Assembly (NCBI GenBank): GCA_934778205.1
Contig: CAKVOD010000009.1
Coordinates: forward strand, 1 to 31,639
Source of the DNA: an uncultured Clostridia bacterium
GTDB lineage: Bacteria > Bacillota > Clostridia > Christensenellales > UBA1242
DNA: 31,639 nucleotides
Direction of reading: 5' to 3'
Shown: positions 14,282-22,510 of the stretch, in pieces
Numbering within the stretch: position 1 is the first letter of the stretch
Layout: every line of letters begins with the position of its first letter
Position numbers and translations under genes: made by a program
The notes under the pieces: generated by a model
Seen by the model: the letters and a program-made list of their open reading frames with translations, nothing else
Databases searched by the model: none
What the model was told of the DNA's origin: nothing

Positions 14282-15461
14282 TGTTAAACTCTCCTATGCT
14301 AGATTTTGTGAGCGGTGACATAGAGCGCAATTTTTTGACGATTACCACCAATTTTTCTACGACATAGTCAATTTCTTCTTTTGTGATGTTTTTTGAAATT
14401 GAAATTCTTATAGTTCCGCTAGCAAGTTCAGGACTCAATTTGATTGCTTGAAGTACATATGATGGTTCTGGTGAACCAACACTGCACGCAGAACCGACTG
14501 AAACAGCAATTCCTTCAAGGTCGAGCATCATCATCAATGCTTCACCCTCAACCATACCAAACGAAAGATTTATGCTATTTGGTAGACGTTGAAATTTATG
14601 CCCATTCAATTTGACATATGGAATCTCTTGCATAACCTTGTCGACAAAGTAGTCGCGCAATTTTCTCAATTTTTGGCTGTTGATGATAATGTCACGACAA
14701 GCAATTTCGCACGCTTTACCCAGCCCTACTGCCCCAGCAACGTTGACTGTTCCGCCACGCAAATTCCTTTCTTGGTGACCACCGTGAATGAGCGGAGCAA
14801 TTTCAACACCGTTTTTGATGTACAATGCGCCGATACCTTTTGGCCCGTTGATTTTGTGTCCTGAAAGAGTCAACATATCAATGCCCATCTCTTTGACGTT
14901 GATATTGACGGCTCCAATTGCTTGTGTTGCGTCCGTGTGGAACAAAACACCACGTTCTTTTACTGTTTGTGCAATCGCTTTGATGTTTTGGATTGTGCCG
15001 ATTTCGTTGTTTGCACTCATAATTGAAACAAGCAAAGTGTCACTATCAAGATTATGCAATAGTTCCGCAATGCTAACAAGACCGTCGGAATCAACTGGTA
15101 GATATGTTACCTTGAATCCGCGATTTTCTAAGAACTTGCAAGTTTCCAAAACTGATGGATGCTCAATTTGAGATGTGATTATGTGTTTTTTGCCCGTGCT
15201 AGCATATTTTTCCGCTATTCCAATCAATGCCCAATTGTTTGACTCAGTTGCGCCACTCGTGAAATAGATTTCGTCTGGGTTTGCGCCGATTGCTTTTGCA
15301 ATTCTTTCGCGCGCGGTGTCAAGCGCGGAGTTTGCTTCTCGCCCAAATGAGTGCAAAGAATGTGGATTGCCATATTCAAGTGTGAAATATGGCATCATTT
15401 CATTCAGCACTTCACTTGAAACAAATGTTGAAGCTGCGTTATCTAAATAAATTTTGTTCAT
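14271..15461 (-). CDS. nifS: Cysteine desulfurase (NifS/IscS family)
   Basis: This PLP enzyme takes sulfur from cysteine, as a persulfide, for Fe-S clusters and thiolated tRNA. Landmarks in the 396-aa protein are YLDNAAST at the start, TSGATESNNWAL, SQIEHPSV, VSIMSANNEIGTIQ, HTDATQAIG, the PLP lysine Lys203 in LSGHKINGPKG, and the sulfur-carrying Cys326 in VGSACSVGSPEPS. The start is ATG 15461 with TAGGAG upstream, after a TTGACA-17-TAAAAT promoter. It overlaps the NifU-like gene by 11 bases. This pairing is common in Clostridia (NifS/NifU type). Confidence 0.93.
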   Translation of the reverse strand: MNKIYLDNAASTFVSSEVLNEMMPYFTLEYGNPHSLHSFGREANSALDTARERIAKAIGANPDEIYFTSGATESNNWALIGIAEKYASTGKKHIITSQIEHPSVLETCKFLENRGFKVTYLPVDSDGLVSIAELLHNLDSDTLLVSIMSANNEIGTIQNIKAIAQTVKERGVLFHTDATQAIGAVNINVKEMGIDMLTLSGHKINGPKGIGALYIKNGVEIAPLIHGGHQERNLRGGTVNVAGAVGLGKACEIACRDIIINSQKLRKLRDYFVDKVMQEIPYVKLNGHKFQRLPNSINLSFGMVEGEALMMMLDLEGIAVSVGSACSVGSPEPSYVLQAIKLSPELASGTIRISISKNITKEEIDYVVEKLVVIVKKLRSMSPLTKSSIGEFNNVQ

Positions 15462-15484
15462 TTCATTTCTCCTAGGTTGATATA

Positions 15485-15513
15485 ATTTTACCACACATAA
15501 GCGTTTTTGTCAA
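15485..15513 (-). promoter_or_regulatory. Sigma-A promoter of nifS
   Basis: TTGACA (15513-15508) and TAAAAT (15490-15485) on the minus strand are separated by 17 bases, about 24 bases before ATG 15461. Confidence 0.8.
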
Positions 15514-15569
15514 TAATGGTTGCGTCTTTTTATAAATTCATAGGTTAGTTTGTTTGAAATAAACATACC

Positions 15570-17162
15570 TTAAACTAATTTTTGCAAAACTTTCGCGGCA
15601 GCAACCGCATCGTCAAGTGCGCGATGCGCCGAAACAAGTTCGACATCTAGTGCCGTGACAACTGTTTTCAGTTTATAGTTTGGCAACCCCTTCAATTTTT
15701 TGCGCGCAACTACTAATGCGTCAATTTGTTCATTGTCAAAGTTGTACAAGATAGATTTACCATATTTGTCAAGAAATTTTGCGTCAAAATCAATATTGTA
15801 CGCAGAAAGCACACAACCGCGCGTAAACTTGTAAAAATCCGCAAGAACCAGCTCATACGGTGGCGCATTTTCGACCATTTCTTGCGTGATATGCGTCAAG
15901 TTCGTAATTTCCTCAGGAATCGGAACGGGTGGTTTGACCAAACTTTCAAACGCATCTGTCAGTTTTCCTTTTTCAATTTTGATGGCGCCAAGTTCAAGAA
16001 TATAACAATCTTCGACACTTAGTCCAGTAGTTTCAAAGTCAAACATAACAATATCGTGCGTCATAAGGTATTCCGAAATTGCATCTTCTTTCTTTTCTTC
16101 AAGCAAATTCATTTGCGACATTTCAATGTAAGGCTCAGGCTGAACTACTAGGTATTCGTCAAACGGTTTGCGCCATTGTATATTTTCTTCGGGTTTTTCG
16201 CTGAGTTTAGCATACGCAATCGCACTTATTTTGAATGACCAATGATTGTTAAAACAATCTAAATCGCCACAAAGCGCGACAGTGTCACCCACTTTTAGTT
16301 TTTTTATTGTTTCAGCAGTATTTTGTGTTGGAAAATATACGCAAGAAATTTTGCCCCAGTAATCTTCAACTATAAAATTGTACAAAGTTTTTTCCTTTGT
16401 TTCCTCGTCCTGCTTTACTTTTTTCGGCGTATATGTGCGCTCACGTATATCTTGAATCTTGCCTGCGATGACGATTTTTTCGCCAATAGTTTTCAGTTGG
16501 TCGGTTCGCATTGCGACTTCTTCAGGAACTTCGTTTATAAAGTTTTCTACAATTTCAAAGTCAAAGTACTTGTCCTCGTCAGGAATAGAAACATCGCGCA
16601 AAAATGAGAGTTCCGTTGCGTGGTTGTCGTTCATTTTTAAAACACTTGCAAGGTCTTGCTCGGCAAGGTCATCTTTTAGTGCAATTTCAAAGTTTGCGCA
16701 AATATTGTTTTCTAAAAATGACTTAAGCGTGCTTGCTATATTTTGCGAAACAAACGCATCGCGTAGTGATTTTGTGAGATTTATTGTGACAACAAAATTA
16801 TCATAATTTTCATTTTGCTTTGAGTCAACGTTTTCAACCTGCTTGACATCAAAGTTTGCCTTCGCAAGCATAGTGTCCACAAACTTTGCGTTTTCCTTGA
16901 AAAATTGCTCAGCAAAATGCCAAATAACTTCAACATCTACGTAACTTTTTTTGTATGCAATTATAACTTTATATTTATGCTCCAAATATTCTTCAGTTGC
17001 TTGCTTAATTTGCGCTTTCTCTATTTCAGTCATCACGCCGAATTTATCAGGAAAAAGAAGTTGAATGCCAACTTCCGCTGTTTTGGTATTATATTTCACA
17101 ACATTAAGTTTTAGTTGTGCATATTTTGGATTTATTTTTGTCAAGTAGTCTAAGTATTCCAT
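15570..17162 (-). CDS. PolC-like protein with N-terminal, OB and exonuclease domains only
   Basis: At 530 aa this is about a third of the usual PolC (roughly 1400 aa). Residues 1-220 match the PolC N-terminal region (MEYLDYLTKINPKYAQLKL start). Residues about 228-320 are the OB fold (GEKIVIAGKIQDIRERTYTP). Residues about 365-530 are a DEDDh 3'-5' exonuclease with D375 and E377 in FDFETTGLS, N456/D458 in AYNIDFDAKF, and H513/D517 in HRALDDA. The PHP region between OB and exonuclease, and the whole polymerase part, are missing. The frame stops cleanly at the exonuclease end, with no polymerase frame downstream. It holds the normal polC position after rseP. The start is ATG 17162 with AAAGGA upstream. 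It may be a separate proofreading or repair subunit, or a relic of polC. Confidence 0.8.
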   Translation of the reverse strand: MEYLDYLTKINPKYAQLKLNVVKYNTKTAEVGIQLLFPDKFGVMTEIEKAQIKQATEEYLEHKYKVIIAYKKSYVDVEVIWHFAEQFFKENAKFVDTMLAKANFDVKQVENVDSKQNENYDNFVVTINLTKSLRDAFVSQNIASTLKSFLENNICANFEIALKDDLAEQDLASVLKMNDNHATELSFLRDVSIPDEDKYFDFEIVENFINEVPEEVAMRTDQLKTIGEKIVIAGKIQDIRERTYTPKKVKQDEETKEKTLYNFIVEDYWGKISCVYFPTQNTAETIKKLKVGDTVALCGDLDCFNNHWSFKISAIAYAKLSEKPEENIQWRKPFDEYLVVQPEPYIEMSQMNLLEEKKEDAISEYLMTHDIVMFDFETTGLSVEDCYILELGAIKIEKGKLTDAFESLVKPPVPIPEEITNLTHITQEMVENAPPYELVLADFYKFTRGCVLSAYNIDFDAKFLDKYGKSILYNFDNEQIDALVVARKKLKGLPNYKLKTVVTALDVELVSAHRALDDAVAAAKVLQKLV

Positions 17163-17204
17163 ATTTATTCCTTTGCAAAAATTTTTAGTGTTCAAACTTT
17201 TCCC

Positions 17205-18263
17205 CTAACTCAAAAAATGTATAAAGTCGATTGCGACGACAAATACGAGCAACACCATCAAGCCCCAAAAGTGAATTTGCGCCTCAATTTCGCGATTTAT
17301 TGGCTTGCGTCTTATCCATTCAATGCCCGTGAAAACCATTCGCGCTCCATCAAGTGACGGAATTGGCAAAATATTAAATACTGCAAGATTGACGGCAATA
17401 AACGGCAAGAACACAAACAGGTTTGCAAACGATTGCTCCGTGTACGATGCAATCGTCGTGATTGTTGATATGGGACCCGTCACACCGCTGAGCGCAACTT
17501 GCCCTGTCAGTAACATAAACAAAAACTTCAGCACTTGCCACGCCATTTCAAATGTCATCGGAACACTGCGCGCAATTGCTGTCCACAAACTTTGAGGAGT
17601 CGGCGAAACAGTCATACCGAGATTGAAATATGTTTTTCCGTTCTCACCCTTTTTTGTTGCAATGTTGAGATATGATTCAATTTTTTCGCCACCACGTTTG
17701 ATTGTTATTGCAACTGTTTCACTGCCTATGTGCTTGTTTAGTAGCACACTAAAGGTGTTGCCATTTGAAAAGTTGATTTTTTCGCCGTCAATATGCGTAA
17801 TTACGTCACTTTTCTGCAAGTGCGCATTCGCGCCACTTGGGTCTATTGTTGAAATTTTGGGTATATCGTATCCAAACGAAACAAGTAAAATTATTGTGAA
17901 CAAAATCGCAGACAAAAAGTTGAAAAGAACGCCAGAAACTTGTACAATCAACCGTTGCCAGCACGGCTTCGAATTGAAATCGCCTTCTTTCGTTTCTGCT
18001 GAGTCTTCGCCCGCAAATGCACAATATCCGCCCAGTGGCAACATACGAATTGAAAAAATTTCGCCATTTTTCTTCTTTTTGGTATATATTGCTTTCCCAA
18101 AACCAATCGAAAATTCGTCAATTTTGAATTTAAAAATCTTGCCTGCAGTATAATGCCCAAATTCGTGAATAGTAATCATTAGTAATAACACGGCTAATGC
18201 AAGCGCTATGTAGCCAATATATGTCAGCACGCCCAAAAAGGTTGTCATTAATTGCGTTACCAT
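17205..18263 (-). CDS. rseP: Site-2 protease family RseP/RasP zinc metalloprotease
   Basis: The 352-aa intramembrane protease cleaves membrane-bound substrates such as anti-sigma factors. Zinc ligands are in TIHEFGHYTAGK (His33, Glu34, His37) in the first helix region. A PDZ domain covers about residues 130-205 (ISTIDPSGANAHLQKSDVI, then THIDGEKI). The C-terminal motif reads NILPIPSLDGARMVF, with the usual LDGG as LDGA. About four membrane segments are visible. AAGGAG precedes ATG 18263. It sits between cdsA and the PolC-like gene, the usual order, but dxr, often found between cdsA and rseP, is missing. Confidence 0.93.
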   Translation of the reverse strand: MVTQLMTTFLGVLTYIGYIALALAVLLLMITIHEFGHYTAGKIFKFKIDEFSIGFGKAIYTKKKKNGEIFSIRMLPLGGYCAFAGEDSAETKEGDFNSKPCWQRLIVQVSGVLFNFLSAILFTIILLVSFGYDIPKISTIDPSGANAHLQKSDVITHIDGEKINFSNGNTFSVLLNKHIGSETVAITIKRGGEKIESYLNIATKKGENGKTYFNLGMTVSPTPQSLWTAIARSVPMTFEMAWQVLKFLFMLLTGQVALSGVTGPISTITTIASYTEQSFANLFVFLPFIAVNLAVFNILPIPSLDGARMVFTGIEWIRRKPINREIEAQIHFWGLMVLLVFVVAIDFIHFLS

Positions 18264-18337
18264 ATGTCTCCTTCAAAACATTATCGTTGAATTATTTTTC
18301 ACGTAAAAAGCATTTACTAATTTATTAAACCAAACAT

Positions 18338-18365
18338 AATTTAAAAGCGGAATAAAATTCCGCTT
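18338..18365 (-). terminator. Terminator-like hairpin after cdsA
   Basis: AAGCGGAAT and ATTCCGCTT pair over a three-base loop, followed on the minus strand by TTAAATTAT. It is a weak terminator or attenuator between cdsA and rseP. Confidence 0.5.
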
Positions 18366-18373
18366 GTCTTTTG

Positions 18374-19309
18374 TTAAAAGAAAATTATAAAGAATAACAG
18401 AACAAACACCAAGCAGAAGCATACGCCGTTTAGTCTATCCATAAAACCGCCGTGACCTGGGAACGCACGTCCAAAATCCTTGACAAATGCGCGACGCTTT
18501 AAATAACTTGCAAACAAATCTCCAGCGCTTGTTGCTAGCGCACCAAAAAGCCCCACGAGTGCAAATTGCCACAAACCAACTTTAGCAGTTGTGAAAAGTG
18601 CATTTGTTGCGTCAACCGCTGTAAAGATGCCATACATCAACATACTTGCAAGCACACCAAAAATTACGCCAGTTATGAAACCAGAAACCGTTTTATTTGG
18701 ACTAATTAGCGGACAAAGTTTTCTTCCTTTGAACAACATTCCACCAAGCATTGCAAATGTGTCTGTTGCCATTGAAATTGCAAATGTAAGCAAAATCGCG
18801 AACATACCAATGATGATGTTATTCTGTCCTGCTCCAACTATGCCCAAATCAACGATATGATTGAGCAAAAACATCAAAGACAACAAAATTGATGGATAGA
18901 CTATTATATTCAATGTTGACAATGATTTATTCATCAAATAGTCGCGTGGCGAATCAAATTTTTCTTCATCATACACGATTTTTTGTTTGAAGCAAAACGG
19001 TATGATTAACAAAATGATTGAAACTGCAATCAAAAGTGACAATTCAATGATTACCAATTCATAGAACTGCATATCCAAAAATTTTGCGACTAAAACTAGT
19101 GCTAAAAATGCAATCGGGTACGCATAGTTTATCAATTCAAAAGTGGTATTTCCACGTCGTTTGCTAATTTTAATCATTTCATAAACAGCCACGAGCGTGA
19201 CGCCCAACCAAAAGGCGTCAAAAACAATTGCTTCAAAGTATCTCAGTAAAAATGCACACAACAGCACTCCCAAAATGAGCATTGCTGAATAAATTCTGTC
19301 TTTCATCAT
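18374..19309 (-). CDS. cdsA: Phosphatidate cytidylyltransferase CdsA
   Basis: CdsA makes CDP-diacylglycerol from phosphatidic acid and CTP in the membrane. The 311-aa protein has about eight hydrophobic helices and the family signature SYLKRRAFVKDFGRAFPGHG followed by GFMDRLN near the C-terminus. It also has the MATDTFAMLGG and LCPLISPNKTVSG segments upstream of the signature. Length is slightly above the usual 260-285. The gene lies between uppS and rseP, the standard neighbourhood. Substrate phosphatidic acid depends on PlsY, which is encoded in the same cluster. Confidence 0.95.
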   Translation of the reverse strand: MMKDRIYSAMLILGVLLCAFLLRYFEAIVFDAFWLGVTLVAVYEMIKISKRRGNTTFELINYAYPIAFLALVLVAKFLDMQFYELVIIELSLLIAVSIILLIIPFCFKQKIVYDEEKFDSPRDYLMNKSLSTLNIIVYPSILLSLMFLLNHIVDLGIVGAGQNNIIIGMFAILLTFAISMATDTFAMLGGMLFKGRKLCPLISPNKTVSGFITGVIFGVLASMLMYGIFTAVDATNALFTTAKVGLWQFALVGLFGALATSAGDLFASYLKRRAFVKDFGRAFPGHGGFMDRLNGVCFCLVFVLLFFIIFF

Positions 19310-19364
19310 AATAATGTTTGTTCCTAAAAGTTAATTTTTTGCATATAGGCTTGTCCATATGTAA

Positions 19365-19392
19365 TTTACATAACAACAATGCGTTATGTAAA
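19365..19392. repeat. Inverted repeat between uppS and cdsA
   Basis: A perfect 10-bp stem, TTTACATAAC / GTTATGTAAA, with an 8-base loop lies in the 98-base gap. There is no T-run on the minus strand, so it is not an ordinary terminator. It could be an mRNA processing or attenuation structure. Confidence 0.5.
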
Positions 19393-19407
19393 ACCTTTGC
19401 ATAAATG

Positions 19408-20136
19408 TCAATTTTTGATTGAGCCAAACTTGCGGTTACGCTTTGAAAAATCTTTCAAAGCCTTGTTCAGTTTCTTTGGCGTGAAGTCAGGCCACATAGT
19501 TTTTGTGAAATAAAGTTCAGCATAAGCACATTGATAGAGCATAAAATTGCTGAGGCGGATATCTCCCGCCGTGCGAATAACAAAATCGAGTTCGGGCAAT
19601 CCATTAGAATAGAGGGCTTCCGCAAAATCTTGCTCCGTGATGTTCCTTTTGCCTTGCGCCAAAAGTGCGTTGCAGGCGTGAACTATGTCGTCACGACCAC
19701 CATAATTTAGCGCAACGTTCAAAATATGCCCGTCACAATCTTTCGTTTCTTCCTGCGCACGCTTTATTTCGTCCACCAAATCTTGTGGCAAACGCGATAT
19801 GTCCCCCGAAATGTGTAAGCGTGTGTTGCGCTGTTTTATCTCGCTTTCGCGCTCGCCCGCGCCTTTTTCGTTTCGCTTCTTAATAAAATCGCGGAGTAAG
19901 TCAAAAATATAATCAATTTCTTGTTTTGGACGCTTCCAGTTTTCTGTTGAAAAAGCAAAGACTGAAACACATTTGATTCCAATTTCAAAACAGTAATCAA
20001 CAATATTTTCAAGCGCATCAGCACCTTTTTTATGTCCAAAACTACGTGGCATCTTTCGGCGGGTTGCCCAACGTCCGTTGCCGTCCATAATAAATCCTAT
20101 GTGTGCAGGCAATCGCCCTTGTTCAATCAATTTCAT
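19408..20136 (-). CDS. uppS: Undecaprenyl diphosphate synthase UppS
   Basis: This cytoplasmic cis-prenyltransferase extends farnesyl diphosphate to C55 undecaprenyl diphosphate, the lipid carrier for wall synthesis. Visible motifs in the 242-aa protein are HIGFIMDGNGRWA (Asp18 catalytic), GHKKGADAL, VFAFSTENWKRP, LNYGGRDDIVHA, and RTAGDIRLSNFMLYQ with AELYFTKTMWPDF. The start is ATG 20136 with AAAGGA upstream; the longer frame to 20178 lacks a site. It lies between frr and cdsA, the typical order. Confidence 0.96.
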   Translation of the reverse strand: MKLIEQGRLPAHIGFIMDGNGRWATRRKMPRSFGHKKGADALENIVDYCFEIGIKCVSVFAFSTENWKRPKQEIDYIFDLLRDFIKKRNEKGAGERESEIKQRNTRLHISGDISRLPQDLVDEIKRAQEETKDCDGHILNVALNYGGRDDIVHACNALLAQGKRNITEQDFAEALYSNGLPELDFVIRTAGDIRLSNFMLYQCAYAELYFTKTMWPDFTPKKLNKALKDFSKRNRKFGSIKN

Positions 20137-20268
20137 TTTCAATCCTTTTCGTGCCAAAGCGCAAGTCAATGTAGGCACAAATTCCCTATTTATATTTTAC
20201 GCCGAAATTTGCAACTTGTTACCTTTATTAAAGGATTGCTCTTTTTCCGTTTTTTATACTTCCCGCAA

Positions 20269-20844
20269 CTATACTTCCATCAATTCGTTTTCTTTATCTT
20301 TTGTCATTGCGTCTATTTTATCGGTTGCATTGTCAAGAATTTTTTGAATTTCTTTTTCAGCAACTTCAAGTTCGTTTTCAGTGATTTTGCTGTCCTTTTT
20401 CAACTTTCTATATTCGTCAATGCAATCTCTACGCAAATTTCTCATTCCAACTTTACGTTCTTCACACATTTTTTTGACGGTCTTTACAAGTTCTTTTCTT
20501 CTTTCTTCCGTCAAAATTGGAAGCGAAAGGCGAACAACTTTGCCGTCCTCACTAGGGTTGAGTCCTAAATCAGATGCTTGAATTGCTTTCATAATGTCTT
20601 TGATTGCTGATGCGTCCCACGGCGAAATAACGATTGTGCGTGGGTCTGGGCACATAATGTTTGCCATTTGATTGACAGGCGTCATTGAACCATAATATTC
20701 AACCATAAGTTTGTCAAGCAAACGTGGGTTTGCTCTGCCCGCTCTCAAGCCAGCAAGTTCGCCCGCATACGCTGAAACTGCCTTGTCAAGCTGTTCCTTC
20801 ATATCCTGAATATATATTTCATTTTCTTGATTTAAAAATAACAT
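20269..20844 (-). CDS. frr: Ribosome recycling factor
   Basis: RRF splits post-termination ribosomes together with EF-G. The 191-aa protein shows LAGLRAGRANPRLLDKLMVE, YYGSMTPVNQMANIMCPDPR, the IVISPWD segment, ASDLGLNPSEDGKVVRLSLP and the long C-terminal helix region ERKVGMRNLRRDCIDEYRK. The start is ATG 20844 with AGGAAGG upstream; a later Met before KEQLDKAV is possible. It ends in TAG, which is direct evidence that TAG is a normal stop here. It has its own promoter at 20950-20978. The usual upstream neighbour pyrH is missing; plsY stands there instead. Confidence 0.96.
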   Translation of the reverse strand: MLFLNQENEIYIQDMKEQLDKAVSAYAGELAGLRAGRANPRLLDKLMVEYYGSMTPVNQMANIMCPDPRTIVISPWDASAIKDIMKAIQASDLGLNPSEDGKVVRLSLPILTEERRKELVKTVKKMCEERKVGMRNLRRDCIDEYRKLKKDSKITENELEVAEKEIQKILDNATDKIDAMTKDKENELMEV

Positions 20845-20949
20845 TTCACACCTTCCTAAATTCTAAAATTGAAAAATATCTTGCACGTGTTATGTATGTA
20901 AACAAATTACAATTGTGCGCAAACAATATTTGCCAATCCATTGCTAGTA

Positions 20950-20978
20950 ATTATACTAAAAAAAACTAAAAAATGCAA
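20950..20978 (-). promoter_or_regulatory. Sigma-A promoter of frr
   Basis: TTGCAT (20978-20973) and TATAAT (20955-20950) on the minus strand have a 17-base spacer. The -35 box directly abuts the plsY stop codon. The leader to ATG 20844 is about 100 bases. Confidence 0.7.
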
Positions 20979-21656
20979 CTAATCAGACGACTTTTTCTTG
21001 AAATACTTTAGCAAATCGGTTTTTCTTTCCTCACCTTTGATGAGCCTTTCAATGTTGGAGCGATGAAAAAAGATTGTCAGCGCCCAAACAAGCACGAGAA
21101 TAACATACATCAGCACACTTGCACCACTTGGCATAAAACATAGTTGAAGCGCAATTACAAGCGTCACAAAAACCATTGAAATAACGCTCATATATTGAAC
21201 AAATAGCATTACCAAAAAGCAAATCAAGAAGATTATTATCGTGCAAATCGGCTGTGCAACTATGCACATACCAAACACCGAAGCGACGCCTTTGCCACCC
21301 TTAAACTTATACACGATTGGGAACGCGTGCCCGAGGACTGCGGAAAAACCGCAAAGGTAAAGTGCAAGATAACTCTCACTTGTCCCCATTAAAATTATGC
21401 CGTGCTCAAGCCCCTTGTATCCACCAAAAACCAAAACGCCGACAAGCGCGGGCAATGCGCCTTTCAAAATGTCGAGTAAAAAAACGGCAATGCCCGCTTT
21501 GCCACCAAGTGTGCGGAGCGTATTTGTTGCCCCTGGGTTACCGCTACCTTGTTGCGTTATGTCAACTTTATGTTTTCGAGCAATTATGCGCGCAAAACTG
21601 AGGTTGCCGAGCAAATATGAAAAGATTATCAAACCTATTAATAGTGTAATTTCCAT
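20979..21656 (-). CDS. plsY: Glycerol-3-phosphate acyltransferase PlsY
   Basis: PlsY uses acyl-phosphate to acylate glycerol-3-phosphate in the membrane, giving lysophosphatidic acid. The 225-aa protein has about five membrane helices and the three family motifs: GSGNPGATNTLRTLGGKAG, GHAFPIVYKFKGGKGVAS, and HRSNIERLIKGEERK. It has its own promoter (21680-21708) behind the terminator of tsf. Its position between tsf and frr is unusual, since pyrH is normally there. It supplies the pathway that ends at cdsA in the same cluster. Confidence 0.96.
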   Translation of the reverse strand: MEITLLIGLIIFSYLLGNLSFARIIARKHKVDITQQGSGNPGATNTLRTLGGKAGIAVFLLDILKGALPALVGVLVFGGYKGLEHGIILMGTSESYLALYLCGFSAVLGHAFPIVYKFKGGKGVASVFGMCIVAQPICTIIIFLICFLVMLFVQYMSVISMVFVTLVIALQLCFMPSGASVLMYVILVLVWALTIFFHRSNIERLIKGEERKTDLLKYFKKKSSD

Positions 21657-21679
21657 TTTTTCTCCATTTATGTGCTCTA

Positions 21680-21708
21680 ATTATATCACACTTGCTGTGA
21701 TTTGGCAA
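21680..21708 (-). promoter_or_regulatory. Sigma-A promoter of plsY
   Basis: TTGCCA (21708-21703) and TATAAT (21685-21680) on the minus strand are separated by 17 bases, about 24 bases before ATG 21656. Confidence 0.7.
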
Positions 21709-21718
21709 GTTTTAGCAA

Positions 21719-21757
21719 CAAAAAAAACGAGACAAAACCTGCATTTGCTCGTTTTTT
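21719..21757 (-). terminator. Intrinsic terminator after tsf
   Basis: AAAACGAG and CTCGTTTT pair over a loop of about 16 bases, with A-run and T-run on either side. It separates rpsB-tsf from plsY. Confidence 0.75.
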
Positions 21758-21791
21758 GATTGTATTCACTATGATAGATTAGGCGCAAAAA

Positions 21792-22415
21792 TTAGTCAGC
21801 GTTCCAATCTCTTTTTTCCATACCTTCGCCAACTTCATATACAACAAATCTGCGAATAGCGATTTTTTCGCCGATTGACATTGTTGCTTCATTGATAAGG
21901 TCAACAATTTTGAGGTCTGGGTTTTTAACATATTGTTGTTCCATAAGGCAAACTTCGCCATAAAACTTTTCAATTCTTCCTGCGACAATCTTTTCAGCGA
22001 TTGCTTCAGGTTTACCCTCTTCCATTGCTTGCGCTTTGGCAATCTCTTTTTCTTTTGCCAAAACGTCGGCAGGAACATCTTCACGCGTCAAATATTGCGG
22101 ACGGCTTGCTGCGATGTGCATTGCAACGTTGTTGCAAAGTTCTGCAAACTTGTCTGTCTTAGCAACGAAGTCTGTTTCGCAGTTTACTTCAACCATAACG
22201 CAAATTTGACCTTGACTCATATGGTTGTACATTCCAACTCTACCGTTAGATGCGATTCTATCGCTTTTCTTTGCTGCTTTTGCCATTCCCTTTTCGCGGA
22301 GCCAGTCAACTGCTTTGTCAAAATCTCCGTCACACTCAACGAGTGCTTTTTTGCATTCCATCATTCCTGCATCTGTTTTTGCTCTCAATTTAGCAACATC
22401 TTGTGCTGATACCAT
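21792..22415 (-). CDS. tsf: Translation elongation factor Ts
   Basis: EF-Ts recharges EF-Tu by exchanging GDP for GTP. The 207-aa form is the short type also seen in some Firmicutes and Thermus. Motifs are VAKLRAKTDAGMMECKKALV, the UBA-like N-domain (DKAVDWLREKGMAKAAKK), EVNCETDFVAKTDKF and the C-terminal IGEKIAIRRFVVYE. The gene follows rpsB by 95 bases, the universal order. A long hairpin (22450-22485) lies in this gap, and a strong terminator follows the gene. Confidence 0.97.
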   Translation of the reverse strand: MVSAQDVAKLRAKTDAGMMECKKALVECDGDFDKAVDWLREKGMAKAAKKSDRIASNGRVGMYNHMSQGQICVMVEVNCETDFVAKTDKFAELCNNVAMHIAASRPQYLTREDVPADVLAKEKEIAKAQAMEEGKPEAIAEKIVAGRIEKFYGEVCLMEQQYVKNPDLKIVDLINEATMSIGEKIAIRRFVVYEVGEGMEKRDWNAD

Positions 22416-22449
22416 AATTTTATCTCCTAATTTCCAAATTTAATGAAAT

Positions 22450-22485
22450 CAAAATTTGCAAACAACCTGCTTTTTGCAAATTTTG
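22450..22485. repeat. 13-bp hairpin between rpsB and tsf
   Basis: CAAAATTTGCAAA (22450-22462) pairs perfectly with TTTGCAAATTTTG (22473-22485). There is only a weak T-rich tract on the minus strand, so partial termination or mRNA processing that sets the rpsB:tsf ratio is likely. Confidence 0.55.
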
Positions 22486-22510
22486 AAATTTAGTTCACAT
22501 ATAATGATGA

